DNA of 64,000 bases from Datisca glomerata (lineage: Eukaryota; Streptophyta; Magnoliopsida; Cucurbitales; Datiscaceae): NCBI GenBank assembly GCA_003255025.1, contig QANY01008042.1, positions 124,001 through 188,000 on the forward strand. The letters are read 5' to 3'. Of the stretch, positions 32,193 to 45,391 are shown in pieces. The notes under the pieces are model-generated. The model saw only the letters and a program-made list of their open reading frames with translations. It did not search any database and had not been told where the DNA came from. Position numbers and translations under genes: made by a program. Every line of letters starts with the position of its first letter. Position 1 is the stretch's first letter.

Positions 32193-35100
32193 AACTACAA
32201 GAGAAAAATGCTACGATAGCGGCCAAAAATTACTATCGTAGCGTTTTCATAGCGTTTCCCAAAACGCGATATTAACCAACGTTATTAAAAGTCAGAACCT
32301 ACGATAACATTTTTTAAACGCTATGGTATCTCTACCATTGCGTTTTAAGTGCTATGATAACCCTATGACAACATTTTTAAATGTTGTGATAAATTTTTTA
32401 TAGCATTTTTTAAGTCATGATATATCTTTCATAGCATTTTTCAAAACTGTAAAATACCTTTGATAGCATTCTTTTCATGCTATAAATGTTGTGAATAACT
32501 AATTCAGTGAACATACTTATTCTTGCAATTGTACAAACTTAAAAAACAATAACTTTTTGACAAAATATCACAAAATAACATAATCATATAACGTTTTATT
32601 TAATTACTCAAAATTTTTGCATACAATTGTCTACTAGAAATCATAGTTCCAAATGACAAATACATAATTGAATTTTTACATAGAACAAGCAAAAATAATA
32701 TATCCTAAAGAGAAATATTAAAATATAGTAAGACTCCAAATCTAATTATGAAACTTTAGAAACTGATGTCGTTTACTGTGGAGGCAAGATGTGGCTTACT
32801 TGCTTCTATTGACAAAACCATGAGAGCGAAATAACAATAACACAATACAACAACATAAAAAAATAAGACCAATTTCAGTAGTGAATATGTGAGGTCATAT
32901 ATCCAGCATGAAGCTTCTCTTTATTTTTTCGTTACATTACTCAGAAAACATAGACTAAAAAACTTATGTGTAGAATTTTTTCCTTTGTCAAGAATGAAAG
33001 TGACTTTAAATCGCAATATTCGATAAAAATGAACAGAAATCGTAATATTGTCACCCCAACACCTCCACTTTTGAACTCAAATCACCAAGGAATATACACA
33101 CACAAAGTTTTTACTTCCCACAATTATATCTTAAAACACTAAGATTCCTACATCACTAATAAGAGATTAGGATCATTGATATCAATGACACCACTCGTCA
33201 CTATAAATGGTGAGCAAGTCTATCTTCGCAACTTCTTCTAAATATGAAATGCGTAAGTGGCATGAATCAAAATGCTCTAGTTTCCCAACAAAAAACATAA
33301 ACTAGACATTCAAATTCAGGAAAAAAAATACATAAAGTGCATATGAGTTCAAAATTTCTCTTACATATCCTATAGAGATATCCTCATAAAACCAAATCAA
33401 GTCTCATCTAAGGATTCTATTACAATTGACATTTGCTCAATCTAGCGTCAACTTTTCAACTAAAAAGTTTATGTATGAACTCAGAGCAAAGCATGTAAGA
33501 AAATCTTTCTGAAAGATGAGAAGTAACAAAGGAAAGAACTATAGATAAAAAAAAAAACTAATTGGGAACATACCAAAGTTGTTGATAGAAATTTGTAAAA
33601 TAGAAAACATAAAAATATAGAAAATGCAAAATTAGAGCATAACTAATTAGACCAAGTTTGCAAAGGGCAAGTTGACACATAAAATATAACGTGACAATAA
33701 TTTAGGAAATCAACTTTCTTATTGAAGCTTCCAATATATGAGAAATGTAAGCATTAATGAATTCTTTTTACAGTATAAGCATTTGAAAAACAACAAGCAT
33801 TAACAAAGTTCCAGTTTTCCTTTTAATTTTAAAACCTCGGGTAGCACACCAGTAGCACTCAAGTAGTCCTAATCTAAGAATGAGTTAAACGATCTCAATA
33901 AACCTTCAATAAATCACATTTCCAAAGTTTAAGCCCTAAACAAAAACTAAGTTCATGAAAAGGTAGTCTATGTATTTTCTAATATATTTTCAACAAATCT
34001 TCAACAACCCACATCTCCAACTATTGAATAACAAAAAGACTTAATAGTTAGTTCATGAAAAGATAGCCACAATATCAGATGTGAATAGAAATACATTCAT
34101 CCCTAACTCTCAATATTATTTTTAAGAATCATACATTAAGAGAAATTTGTTCTACGGGAGAGCGTTATAACAGATTTTAGTGGATTGTAACATACCTAAA
34201 CACCATCGAACAATACCTTAGCTATGTGATCTTCTATCTTATGAGCTTTGATTTTTTGTTTCTCATTGATTGTGATAAAATTTTTACATTTTAGTATCCT
34301 AAACTTAAAGAGAAATGAGGAAAAACAAGGTAAACACACTTGAAAAATAGAGAATTCATCATTTATATATTATTGATGAAAGGGAGTACACTGTTACCAT
34401 TAATAAAGTATAATGCAAGAGAAAAGAAAAATAAAAAATAATAAGCCTTATTAGTGTGGTATCAAAGACAGTTAAATGGATACAAGACATAATCATAGAC
34501 TATGTGGCACACATATTTTCTTTCCACTCTATTTGTGTGTGCACGTGTACTTGTATCTATGGGTATTGCATTATCTCCCTTATAGAAATAATGTTAATAG
34601 CCACAAAGCTATTAACTGTTAGATATTCTAACAATGGTTTGCATGTGGCATTGAATATTTGAAGATATAGACGCCAAACAAACAAGCGAAGAAGTGAGTT
34701 TATTGAATTAATTTAACCAAAAAACATTATTGAGGGTAGAAAGTATGTAATGAGTGAAGAATTGAGAGAGAGTAGAAACTCAGAAGAGGCTGAGAAGAGA
34801 AGACATAGATTAGGAAAACTAGAAAACTTTCAGATTTTCTGATCTGAAATTCAAGTAGAAATTGAGAAAGAAGACGAAGACTAGGTAAACCAGAAAACGT
34901 TTAGATTTCCTGATCTGAAATTTGAGTAGAAACTGAGAAGATAAGACAAAGGAGGCAACCAAGAATACACCTCTTCACCTTAAGTAGTAACCTTTACCTC
35001 TTTCCTTTGCAAGGTAAATGTGAAGAAACATTGCATGGCCATGTGCATAGTGAGGAACAAATATATATAACCAAGCAAATATAGACCAATAAAAGAGAGA

Positions 35101-37270
35101 ATAAAAACATATACTTTACCTCAAATAACACTCCCATGAGGACAACAACAAAAATGTGCTTAGCTGACTCTGAACTAGCAGCACACAAAAATAGAAACTA
35201 ATCACAGAACCATCACACCACCTAATGTTATCCAAAGTCTTAAAAAGAAGGATAAAATCTTAACTCAATGTAAAGTTAAATTTTGAGCTACAAAAAGTTT
35301 GGACTTTGGAGATTGCCTTGTGGTAACAAGAATGTTTCCAATGCATATCATATAACCAGTAATGCTGGTAAAAAAGATAGATGATGATCATTGATTAAGA
35401 TATGTAAATTCAACGTCCAAAGATAATTTGATTTTAATTCTGAACTCAACTTATGCAACATAGAAAAAGCTCTATAGTGTTACCTATTATACATAACAAT
35501 ATACCATCCAAAGACATTCGTCCACTTATCCTTGTTTTCTCCAAGAACTTAAACATGTAATAAAGAGAAAGAGACTGATAAACATGTAAGCACAACGAAA
35601 CATTGATCATTCAAGACCAAACACTAATGATATCATACTATATAAACCCAGAGCACTTACATTGGTGTTGGTTCCTAGACACTGATAATTCAAGGCTCAC
35701 TGTTGAAAAAATTACATGAAAAAGAAAAAAAATTATCAAGTCTTTAGAACAATAAAAACCAGTTAGAAATAAGACCCTAGAGCAGTAAGAAAGAGCTCTA
35801 AGCTCTAACATCAATCACGTGAAGTCAGAACCTAAAGCTTTCCTTAAAAGGGGGAAAAGAATATAAGATATCCAAGCAACTAAAATCAGCAATAAGATAA
35901 TTAAGAGTTTCTCAGAACAAATACTTATACCAATTATAAGTACTTGACAATCTATCTCCCATTAAAAGTACTCCTCCATATCCTAAAGGTACCTCATCCT
36001 TCCCTTCTCTCTTAATCTGTCAAAAACATCTCAACAAGGCCCATCAAATGAAACCAATATGGTAAACTAGTAGTACAAACAATCATATGTCAGAAAAGAT
36101 ATCCAATCTAGAATAAACAATCCTTAGCTTTCGCTATTGGAATGGTGAAATTAGAATCAAGAGCTTCAATTGAAACAAGAAATATTTCGTCATATTTGAA
36201 AGACAAAACTCCCAGCCATATTAGAATTGTTTCTATCTTTTTTAACATGAGAAACTAAATTTACGTATAAGCTCTAATTAACTTGGTAAAAAGAAACCCA
36301 AGATTACTTTTCTCTTGCTAAAACAATTTAACCCCTAACATAACAATGAAAATAAAGAAATTCATGTTTGATAAACAAAATAATAAACTAATCTCATATA
36401 AAAAAAATCTATTCCCTACATAAACTAACCTAACAACAACATAACGAAAGGAAGCAAACAAGAAAAAAAAGCAGAGGTAGCTTAATTAGCGGAGAGGTCG
36501 CTGACATACTTGAACAACAAAGAATGGGGTTGAATAGCTTCACAAAAACCAGTAACGAATTTTCATTGTATCAGCTAGAGAGAAAGAAGTGAGACAAAGA
36601 GGGAGAGAAGAAGATTCATCGCAGCTTTGACTCGTGCGAGAAAGAAAGCGCAATAGAAGCAAAATCCAGGATTTATACAAAAACTAGAAAATTTCAGAGT
36701 TACATCAACAATTTCAGAATAAAGTTATGATAGAAGCAAAATCCAACTATTATCTCATCAAAAATTTCAGAATAAATCTACTTAGAGCTTTTATCTCAAA
36801 AAGTTTATCTAATTAAAAAAAGACTACGATTAAAACCCACAGTCAAATAAAAAACCTCTAGCCTTAGGCTTGACAGACGACTAGGAGAGCTCCGGTTGAA
36901 AGGGGTTCACTGCATGACCAAGCTCGACGAGCTTAGGGATGGCTCACGCGTGCCCGATTCACCCGTAGAGAGAGCGAGCTAAGAGAGACATATGATATAT
37001 AGACTTCAGAGAGAGATAAAGAGAGATGATGCACCATACAGAGCTAGACAGAGCTGAGAGAGGTAGCTATGAGAAAGAGTGCAGAGAAATAGCTGTGAGA
37101 GAGAATCTGTTATAGAGAGCTGAAAGAAAGAGTTACAATAGATGCATGCAAGGATAAAGAGCTGAGAGAAAGCTCTGCTCTCTGTGAGCTTCGCGTGGGG
37201 AGAGTGGAGGTTGAAGAGAGAGGCGTTGTGAGAGTGTGATTTTTGCTCAATGTTTTTTAGTTTAATTTAG
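32193..37270. mobile_element. CACTA-like element inserted in gypsy pol (right end unresolved)
   Basis: The left end CAACTACAAGAGAAAAATGC (32193) is close to the plant CACTA tip CACTACAAGAAAAA. It is followed over about 320 bp by repeated subterminal motifs (GCTACGATAGCG, CTATCGTAGCG, AACGCTATGGTA, CATAGCATTTTT) in both orientations. The ~4.5-kb interior has no recognised transposase. It ends in a CT/GA-rich, less AT-rich segment (about 36870-37210) that looks like a captured gene 5' region on the minus strand. Gypsy coding sequence resumes by about 37400. I could not find the matching right terminus. Confidence 0.5.
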
Positions 37271-37344
37271 GAGGGTTTGAGATTTTTGTTCCCGTGGCCC
37301 TTTTGCCCCCGTGTAAAAATATGCACTCTCATTGTGTTTTGGTA

Positions 37345-38407
37345 TAAAGTGCCATCCTTGGGTGTAATTAAAGCACTGAAAAAGCTTTATCACATTCCTC
37401 TGTCCATCTGAACTTTTTGCTTCCCTTTAGAATGTTGAAAAAAGGTAAGCATTTGTGTGATGATTGTGAAATGAAACGATTTGAGTGCGGACAATCTTCC
37501 CGTTAGTCATTATACTTCCTTGATAATCTTAGGTGCTGGCATGTCCAACATTACCCAAATTCTCTATGGATTGGATTCTATTTCAAGTCCGTGTTACCAA
37601 GTGTCCGAGAAACTTTCCTGAAGAGACATCAAAGGTACACTTTATGGGATTAAGTTTTATTTTATACTCATTGAGTACCTTAAAAGCCTACCGAAGGTGT
37701 TCCACATGGTCCTCAACTATGGGGGGTTTGTACGAGCATGTTGTCAATATACACTTCCATTCTGCCTCAAAGGTGCTCTCTGAAAATATGATTGACAAGT
37801 CATTGATAAGTCGCTCCAGCGTTCTTTAGGCCAAAAAGCATGACCTTATAACAATAAATCCCCCACTCCTTGATGAAGACCATATTTTCCTGATTTGATG
37901 GATGCATGAGTATCATATTATAACTAGAAAAAGCATCCATAAAGCTAAACATGTCATGACCTGCAGTTGCGTCTACCAATTGATCAATTTTTTATAAGGG
38001 AAAATTATCTTTTGGGCACGTCTTGTTTAAATATGCAAAGTCAATATAAATTCTTCATTTTTCCCATTCTTCATTTTTACTACTACGACATTTGTTAGCC
38101 AATATGGATATCACACTTCTATGATAAATCCTGCATTGAGAAGTCTCTGCACTTCGTCATTGATGATGGCATTGCACTCTAGAGTGAACTTTCACCCTTT
38201 CCACCTCACTGGTCTATAAGTTGGGTCAACCTCCAACCAATGAGTCATGAAATTTGGGTCTATGCCCAACATGTCAGTAATAGACCATGCGAAGATGTCA
38301 CGGTTTTCAATTAAAAACTCCATAAGCTTCTTTTTTAAACCTTCTTCCAATCTCATTCTAATCTTGACAACACTTTTAGTCTTGGAAGCGTGAATGCATA
38401 CTTCCAT
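37345..38407 (-). pseudogene. Ty3/gypsy reverse transcriptase, broken
   Basis: The minus strand begins with FLIENRDIFAWSITDMLGID and VDPTYRPVR, typical of the segment just before the RT of Tat-type gypsy elements. It then runs through frameshifts and stops to the active-site box, which reads YIDNML near 37735-37765 in place of Y(V/I)DDML, and to a WTEECDKAF-type motif near 37400. The second catalytic aspartate is changed to asparagine. RNase H and integrase do not follow; the CACTA-like element does. Confidence 0.8.
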
Positions 38408-38429
38408 TGTTTCTTCTATGGTGGGGCTC

Positions 38430-38960
38430 TTCGGTCTATAAACTTGTAGATTTTTGTATCGAGATTTTGATTCGACTTGCTATAGTTGCTATTTGGTTTT
38501 GGAGACTTTCAAACTTGCGAGATGTAAACTTCTGGAAGTGACTTGATCGCAAGTATCTCCTGGATGCCATCAGGAGTTGGAAATTTGATTGTTTTGATGA
38601 TATGTCGAGGGAACAACCCTCATTGAATAAATCCATGGCCTACCGAGGATCATATTGTACGGAGAATCTGAATCCAAGACTTGAATCTCATTCAACTTAT
38701 TAACCCCTTTGTCAAGACTGAAATGTTAATGCTTCCAAAAGACTTGGTCACTCTCCATTGAATTCGATCAAGTTTGTCTCGAGTTCGACAATATTTAGCT
38801 TATCTATTCCTGTTTGTTCAAACTCTGGGTGATGGATAACATTCACCACACTTCTTAAGTGCACCAAGATACGCTTCACTTTAAAATTAGTTATGTCCAG
38901 AGAAATAACTATGACATCATCATGTGGTTGGTGGACTTCTTATGATTCCAAAGAAGAAAA
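38430..38960 (-). pseudogene. Ty3/gypsy aspartic protease, catalytic motif lost
   Basis: The minus-strand reading around 38920-38850 (HDDVIVISLDITNFKVKRIL) matches the entry to the Tat-type protease. The position where D-(S/N/G)-G-S should follow ILV reads HLRS, so the catalytic aspartate is gone. The YNVILGRPW box downstream is recognisable but frameshifted (around 38650). Confidence 0.65.
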
Positions 38961-40279
38961 AAACAAATGTTTGGGTCTTTCGCCAATTTCCTTGGGGCAT
39001 TGAGATTGAGAGCTGGGAGTCTGGCTGCACTGAAGAGATTTTTCCTTGCTGTGAATTACATTCCATTCGTACTTTCTCCGTGCATAACATTGATAATTCT
39101 TCTCTCAATTTGAATGGGCACATCAATTTCCTATCTTGCCTTTGGTCTTTTATCGGCTCATTCTTGAAAGTATTCTCTAAGGTGTCCACGCTTTATAAGT
39201 TCTTCAATTTTACTCTTCAAATTCCTGCACTCATAAGTTCTGTGGCCATAATCTCTTTGAAAGCCGTAGTAGTTGTTGGGTTCATTCCTACGATTGAATG
39301 GGCCCCTCATCATTCTCAGCCAAGAAAAATACTCTTTGTCCTTGACCTGTGCTACAAGGTCAGAATATGATATATTGAGCGGAGGTATTCAAAATGAATT
39401 GTTTCCATCTCCTTGCGCTCCCCTATTATCCATTGATATCGAGACCTTTTCTTCTCTTGTCTAGCTAAGTCATTATCCTGGTCATATCTATCTCCTTCTC
39501 TCCCTACCATTTCTATTTTCCCTATTTGGGGAATCTTGTCTTGACCTCCTATCTTTGCCTTCGACCTTAGAGCTGCGTCTGGTATGAGCACCTTGGTGGT
39601 CATCTTTCTCCCTTGCATATTCTTCTAACAACATACAATTATGCGCTCGTTTAAGGGAAGCTTCCATGGTGACTGGTTCATCTAGCACCACTGATTAAGA
39701 AGACCACTTATGAAGGCATCCACAGTCGTAGAATCGTCACAATTCACTATTCCTATTTTTTCTGGGGAAATCATTTTATGATTCTTTCAGACTTTCATCA
39801 ACACATTGTATGACCCCATAAAGATGGCGAGAACAAGGGACCTTTTTGAAAATGTCATGTTGAGTAACAAATGTTTGAGCGAGTTGATAAAAAGATGATA
39901 TTGAGCCTGACTTCAATGTGCCGAACCAGGTGAGGGCCTGTCTCGTAAGGCTTGAAGAGAATAATTTACATAACATTGTATCCAATCAATCGTGGGGAAT
40001 TCCTTCCATGGTCATAGCTTGCTTATAATGGAAAATATGATCAGATAGATCTTTTGATATGTCATACAACTGGAGAGTTAGTGTGGTAAAAAGTTTTGGC
40101 CGCTCAATCACTAGTATCTTCTTGACGAATGGTGATTTGGCTAAGCCCCTGATAATAAGATAATTTTCTTCTTGCGCTTTCATATCAAGTTGTGCTAGCC
40201 TTCTATCTATATCCTTGATCTTCTCTGCCAAATTATCTTCATTTAAAATTGCTCTCCTGCCCTTATTTCTATTCGCCAT
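38961..40279 (-). pseudogene. Ty3/gypsy gag, main part, with in-frame stops
   Basis: A single frame starting MANRNKGRRAILNED at 40279 continues across stops near 39986, 39773 and 39485. It includes the retrotransposon gag domain (LTRQALTWF.TLKSGSISSF..L...FV, around 39960-39880). Toward the C-terminus (about 39250-39170) is the sequence YYGFQRDYGHRTYEC followed by LIKRGHLREYF, a decayed zinc-knuckle region characteristic of Tat-type gag. Gag forms the virus-like particle. Its N-terminal part lies across the nested copia at about 43870-44050. Confidence 0.75.
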
Positions 40280-40589
40280 TTCTGTGAATTTGCCTATATT
40301 TTGAGTCTCGAGATTTTTCTCTCAGGGAAGAACTTCCATGTGAATCTTTGGAGTGAGTTCTTATCTTTATTTGTTCTCTTGCTTTGTAATGGTTTCTCCC
40401 TTCCTTCTATGAGTTTCCTCTCTATCTAGTTCCATCGGTGCACCTCTGAGCGGAGAGGTGTCTCATGTTAGGCATAGTGCCATCAAAACATGTGTAAAGG
40501 AAATTTTTATTTGGAAATGAATAAAAACACATTTTTCTTATAATTGTATTCTCTGAATTATTATTGAATAACTTATAAGTATCTGAAAT

Positions 40590-41262
40590 TTTTTGAAGAA
40601 AACATCTATATGATGCAACCAGAAGGGTTCGTGAAAAAGGGGTAAGATCAGAAAGTATGCAAGTTACTTGAATCCATTTATGGATTGAAGCAAGCATTGG
40701 GATCTTGGAATATTACATTTGATGAAACTATTAAATCATATGGCTTTGAACAAAATTTTGACGAAGCTTTTGTATAGAAATACAAGTAGGTGATTTTCTT
40801 AGTTCTTTACATACACGATATTCTACTAATTGGTAGTGATGTATAAACTTTATTGCAAGTAAATAAGTGGTTAGTTGAAAAATTTCAAATGAAAGATTTG
40901 GGAGAAACATGCTATGTTCTAGGCATCCAAATCTAAGAGATAGGAAGAACAAGCTCTTGGCATTTTCTCAGACGTCTTATTTTAATAAGGTGCTAGAAAG
41001 ATTCTCTGTGGAAAATTTCAAGAAAGGTCAATTACCAACCAGACATGGAATTGTCCTTTCCAAGGAGTAGTGTCTTACACCTCAGGAGGAAGATGATATG
41101 AAAAAGGTTCCTTATGCTTTAGCAGTCGGGAGTCTCATGTATACCATGTTGTGTACGAGATCGAACATTTGTTATGCAGTAGGACATGTCAGTCCTTATC
41201 AATCGAATCCTGGTTTTGAACATTGGATTGCGGTAAAGCACATTCTCAAGTTTTTTTGAAGA
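40590..41262 (+). pseudogene. Ty1/copia reverse transcriptase remnant
   Basis: Plus-strand frames with stops read EEDIYMMQPEGFV, LLESIYGLKQA and LYIHDILLIGSD (the YVDDIL box with aspartate 1 replaced by histidine), then MKDLGE. All are diagnostic of copia RT, broken by several stops and frameshifts. Confidence 0.85.
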
Positions 41263-41790
41263 ATGAGAAACTGTATGCTTGTTTATTCAGGAGCAGACCT
41301 GAACCCCACTGAATATACTGATTCTGATTTTCAATTAGACATGGACAGTCAAAAGTTGACGTCTAGATCAGTATTCACCCTCGGTGGAGGAGCTGTAGTT
41401 TGGAGAAGTATTAAACAATCCAGCATTATAGATTCTACCATGGAAGCCGTATATATAGCAGCTTGTGAAGCTGCGAAAGAAGCGGTTTTGCTCAGAAAGT
41501 GCTATATTGATCTGGAAGTAGTTCCAGTTATGGATAAGTCACTAATCTTATACTGTGACAACAGTGGGGAGGTAGCTAATTCAAAGGAACCAAGGAGCTA
41601 CAAGAGGGGCAATCATATTAAGAGAAAATACCATCTTGTAAGAGAGATCGCACACCGAGGAGATGTGACTGTTATAAATGTAACATCAAATCAAAACCTG
41701 GCTGATCCTTTTACCAAGACACTTCCAACGAAGTCATTTAAGGGTCATGTGAGAAATATTTGGTTGAGAGAGATATCACATTTACTTTAG
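41263..41790 (+). pseudogene. Ty1/copia RNase H (open 175-codon remnant)
   Basis: An uninterrupted frame shows the copia RNase H signature: YTDSDFQ.D.D..K.TS..VF.LGGGAV.WRS.KQ, then the DSTMEA box, ..CDNS.., KEPRS.KR..HI.RKYHL.RE and ADPFTK. It is the C-terminal domain of a copia pol and ends at 41790, just before the right LTR. It is open because of chance or relative youth, but the upstream pol is broken. Confidence 0.88.
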
Positions 41791-43705
41791 GACAAGTGGG
41801 AGAATATTCGGCATAGTGCCCTCAAAGTATGTGTCAAGATATTTTTTATTTAGAAATTAATAAAAGCGCATTTTTCTTATAATTGTATTCTCTGAATTAT
41901 TATAGAATATTTAATATAAATATTTAAAAATTCTATATTCATTAATGAGACTATGATCTTGTATTAGTACAAGAAAATTAAGATCATAGATAATGAATAA
42001 AATATTTCACAACATATTAAAGTAAGAAATCTTTAATGAATAGTTGCTAAGAATTTTGAATGCATGTGATCTAGATTTGGATCAGTGATGTGGATAGATA
42101 TCTTAGTGACCGTATTTTATATGATTAGATTATATAAGACATAGACGATGTGAATTAATATATTTATTAACTTATTATTTATCATAAAAATTTAATACAC
42201 ATCATTAGATGATCATATGTAGATCAGTCTAAATCCTGAGTAGTCATGAACTCATATACATGTCTCCTGGATCTATTGATTCACTTGTTAAGGTTTGTTT
42301 ATAAAACATGTTAGTGACTTTTTTTTGGAGATTCAGTGACATGGATGGTTGTGAACATGATCATACAAGATTTACCATCCAATCATTACTAAAGGATCGT
42401 ATATTGGTTCTCCTAAGTATTAAATTTGAAACTGAATGGTTATTGAGCTCAAATTTATTATACAATTATAAATTAACTGCTCGCTAGTGAATTAAGGGTA
42501 CTTAAGGATCAATAGGTAATTAGAAGGGTAAAACAATCATTTTGACCAACTCTAATTTACAAAATAATAATTGGATGACGGAACTACATGAAGTGATTAT
42601 ATCAATGGACTACACGAGATTAGTCTGTAAATATATTCTGTAATTACTAAGAGTGTAATTTCATATTTATAGTGGAGTAATAATGAAATTAATAAATGAG
42701 ATTATTTAATTAAAGAGTTTAATTAATAATCTGATTTATTGAAACTTAGAATTATAGGTTCACGGTCCTCAAGCTACCTCTATACTACACAGTCTAGAGT
42801 GTGAATGTTTCAAGGCATAAGATAAGGACTAGCTTTGTAAAGGAATAAAGTTTTCAGAGCAAATATATAATTATGTGTTATTAATTAATTGAATTAATTA
42901 TTATAATTTTTAGAAATTACAATAATCAATTATATTGATTAGTTATGAATTAATCGATAGTGAGACAGTATATCTGATTTATGAAATTAACTAATATTAA
43001 ATTATTATAAGATAATAATTTGAATTTGAATTAAATAATATGCTAATTTTGAATTAATATAATTTAGTTGATAATGTTATCAGATAAGTTAATTTTCAAT
43101 TTACTGATATTTAGATACTTATCTAATTAAATTAAAGAAAAAATTTAAAAAATTGTCATGTGGCATATCAGACTGCCACGCGCTAATCATTTTTTTAATC
43201 AGGGAATGGCGTGACACACTGTAGTGCCACACAACACTACAATGGTGCGTGACACACTACAGTACCGCATGACACTATAGTGTGGCACATACGACAATGG
43301 GTTCCACTGCAGTGGCACATTTGTAATTAATTTATTATTTTATGAAAACCTTAAACCAAATGAGCATTCACCTAGAATATATAGATAATATTACAGTGGT
43401 TCCACTACAGTGGCACATTTGTCTCAAAAGTCCTTCTCCAAATCTATAGGTCTCATGTGATGAGTATATCTAAAGATAGAAAATTATTCTTGATTCATTC
43501 TATGTGCTCACACACGTCCTAGTGTGTTTGAGGATCGGTTTGAAAGATCTTGGTGTAAATCTCAAAGTCTATTCATCGTGGAATCGAACATTCATTATAT
43601 TTACTAGAAGATAGACTTTAAGAGGTAAAATTCTTAACTTTGAATGTCTATTAATTTAATGTATAGATAAATAATGGATCAATGTGAAAAATAGTTTTTC
43701 ACAAA

Positions 43706-44120
43706 AGTATTTTTTTGGGATCTATGGCGTCGCGTTTGTTTTTTCATTCAATAATGTTTTTGAAAACCCACCCTTCTGTTGTGCCCACCGCGATTCCAAC
43801 ATCTCAATCCTTGAATTTCCACCTCTTGCAGGTCGAAGAGGAATGGCGGGACCATTCAGATTTATTTTGCTCTGCAACTCATGGTTTCTTTCTCAAGGAT
43901 CTCCATTTTCTTGTTTAATTCTCCCACTACTTGCATAATATCCACCAAAGAGATATTTTCTTGCTCTGGTGGCACCGAAGGGTATCAAGCAGGAGGGACT
44001 GAGTGTCGCTCAACTTCTGGGCGGATCTAATGAAGCAACCCTTCTAGCAATTCTTATATTCATCATCATTTATGTAACATAATTAAAGGAAACAAACAAA
44101 ATGTATGAGATTTGTCGAAT
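43706..44120 (-). pseudogene. Ty3/gypsy gag N-terminal part and leader
   Basis: To the right of the nested copia, the minus strand resumes with a proline/glutamate-rich segment followed by VDIMQVVGELNKKMEILEKE (about 43960-43880), a gag N-terminal coiled-coil-like stretch. Plus-strand frames in this stretch are shadows. Confidence 0.55.
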
Positions 44121-45391
44121 TCCCACAGAGGACGCCAAACTGTAGATGTTAGAAATCCACTATCGATGATGTTGTCACATATCACTTGATTATCGCCTGA
44201 TGAACACAAAGGATAAAAATAATGTGAAGATGTTAGCTTGACACCGTTGTGGTGCCTAACCTAATATACTCCGGCGCTCATGTCAGTGAAGTGAAGGGAG
44301 GCAAAAATATTGAGAGTTCAAGTGTTTCGAATGTCATACCTCATCTATGAATTGTCTTCATTTATATAGATAACTCGATACGAGTGTCGGGATATGAAAA
44401 TGTTTCATAATAATTATGGAAAATGAACAGTCTTTCATTACTTGGGGAATATGAACAGACTTCTTTATTTATTGAATCTGAAAGTACATTTCATCTAAAA
44501 AAAGACTTTATATATTCTCTTTTTACTTGTGAGTCTTTTAATCTTGAGACACTACCGTATGTCAATCGATATTATCGTCATGTTTTCCATTTTATTAAGT
44601 CTGAGTACGAGATACTGTCTTTTGTTGAATCGACCTTATGTTATATTTTGAACTTATGTCATCTTGTATAAGAATCGGTTATATTTTAACCTTATTCCAT
44701 CTTCTATAAGGTTTGGCCAAATTATGACCTTATGTCGTCTTACATAAGACTTGGCCAAATTATGAGCTTATTACGTCTTGTATAAGATTCAGGAAAATCA
44801 TGACCTTATGTCATCTTGTATAAGACTCGGCCAAATTATGACCTTATGTCATCTTGTAAAAGGATCGGCCAAATTATGATCATATTCTGTCTTATATAAG
44901 ATTCGACCAAATTATGACCTTATGTCATCTTGTATATGACTCGGCCAAATTATGACCTTATTCCGTCTTGTATAAGTTTCAGCCAAATCATGACCTTATG
45001 TAATATTGTATAAGACTCGTCCAAATTATGACCTTATTCTGTCTTGTATAAGATTCGACCAAATTATGAGCTTATGTCATCTTGTGTCAAACTCGGCCAA
45101 ATTATAACTTTATTCCGTCTTATATAAGGTTCGGTCGAATTATGACCTTATGTCATCTTGTATAAGACTCGGCCAAATTATGACATTTTCCGTCTTGTAT
45201 AAGATTCATCCAAATTATGACATTATTATGTCTTGTATAAGATCTGGCCTTATCTCATTTTCAACTTGCAATTAAGTATTTTGAACTTGCAATTAAGTAT
45301 TTTGGGCTTTGTAAAGGATTTCATATAGGAATTGGTCCGAGTAGGCGCTTATTAGAAATATATCCATAATATGTTTTATCAATCCTCTACA

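Larger units (their letters stand above)
40466..43700 (+). mobile_element. Internally deleted Ty1/copia element nested in gypsy gag
   Basis: The left LTR start TGTTAGGCATAGTGCC (40466) is homologous to 41805 onward (TATTCGGCATAGTGCC ... TTTTTCTTATAATTGTATTC). Only about 125 bp of the left LTR remains before the sequence enters RT coding DNA. The 5' leader, gag and integrase are therefore deleted. The right LTR runs to about 43700 and includes short inverted motifs around GTGGCACA at 43200-43410. A purine tract (GACAAGTGGGAGAA) precedes the right LTR. No matching 5-bp duplication was found. Confidence 0.75.
29093..45391 (-). mobile_element. 16.3-kb Ty3/gypsy LTR retrotransposon, Tat-like, with two nested elements
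   Basis: LTRs at 29093-30466 (3' LTR) and 44141-45391 (5' LTR) begin TGTAGATGTTAGAAAT and end TCTACA. The flanking pentamers CGTCA (29088-29092) and TGTCA (45392-45396) are a 4/5 target duplication. The primer site beside the 5' LTR reads, on the minus strand, TGGCGTCCTCTGTGGGAA (44121-44138). In transcription order come the gag N-terminus, gag, aspartic protease and reverse transcriptase, all with stops. RNase H and integrase are missing. Insertions are a copia element (40466 to about 43700) and a CACTA-like element (32193 to about 37270). Antisense to the element, between pol and the 3' LTR, is a coiled-coil frame (31272-31856). The gag C-terminal motif and the antisense frame with 3' tandem repeats point to the Tat lineage. 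Confidence 0.88.

Noticed and set aside
38924..39370. 148-codon plus-strand frame
   Set aside because: Opposite-strand shadow of the gypsy gag C-terminal region.
29620..45240. CRISPR-like regularity of the 38-bp repeats
   Set aside because: Tandem without unique spacers, lies inside LTRs, and the genome is plant.
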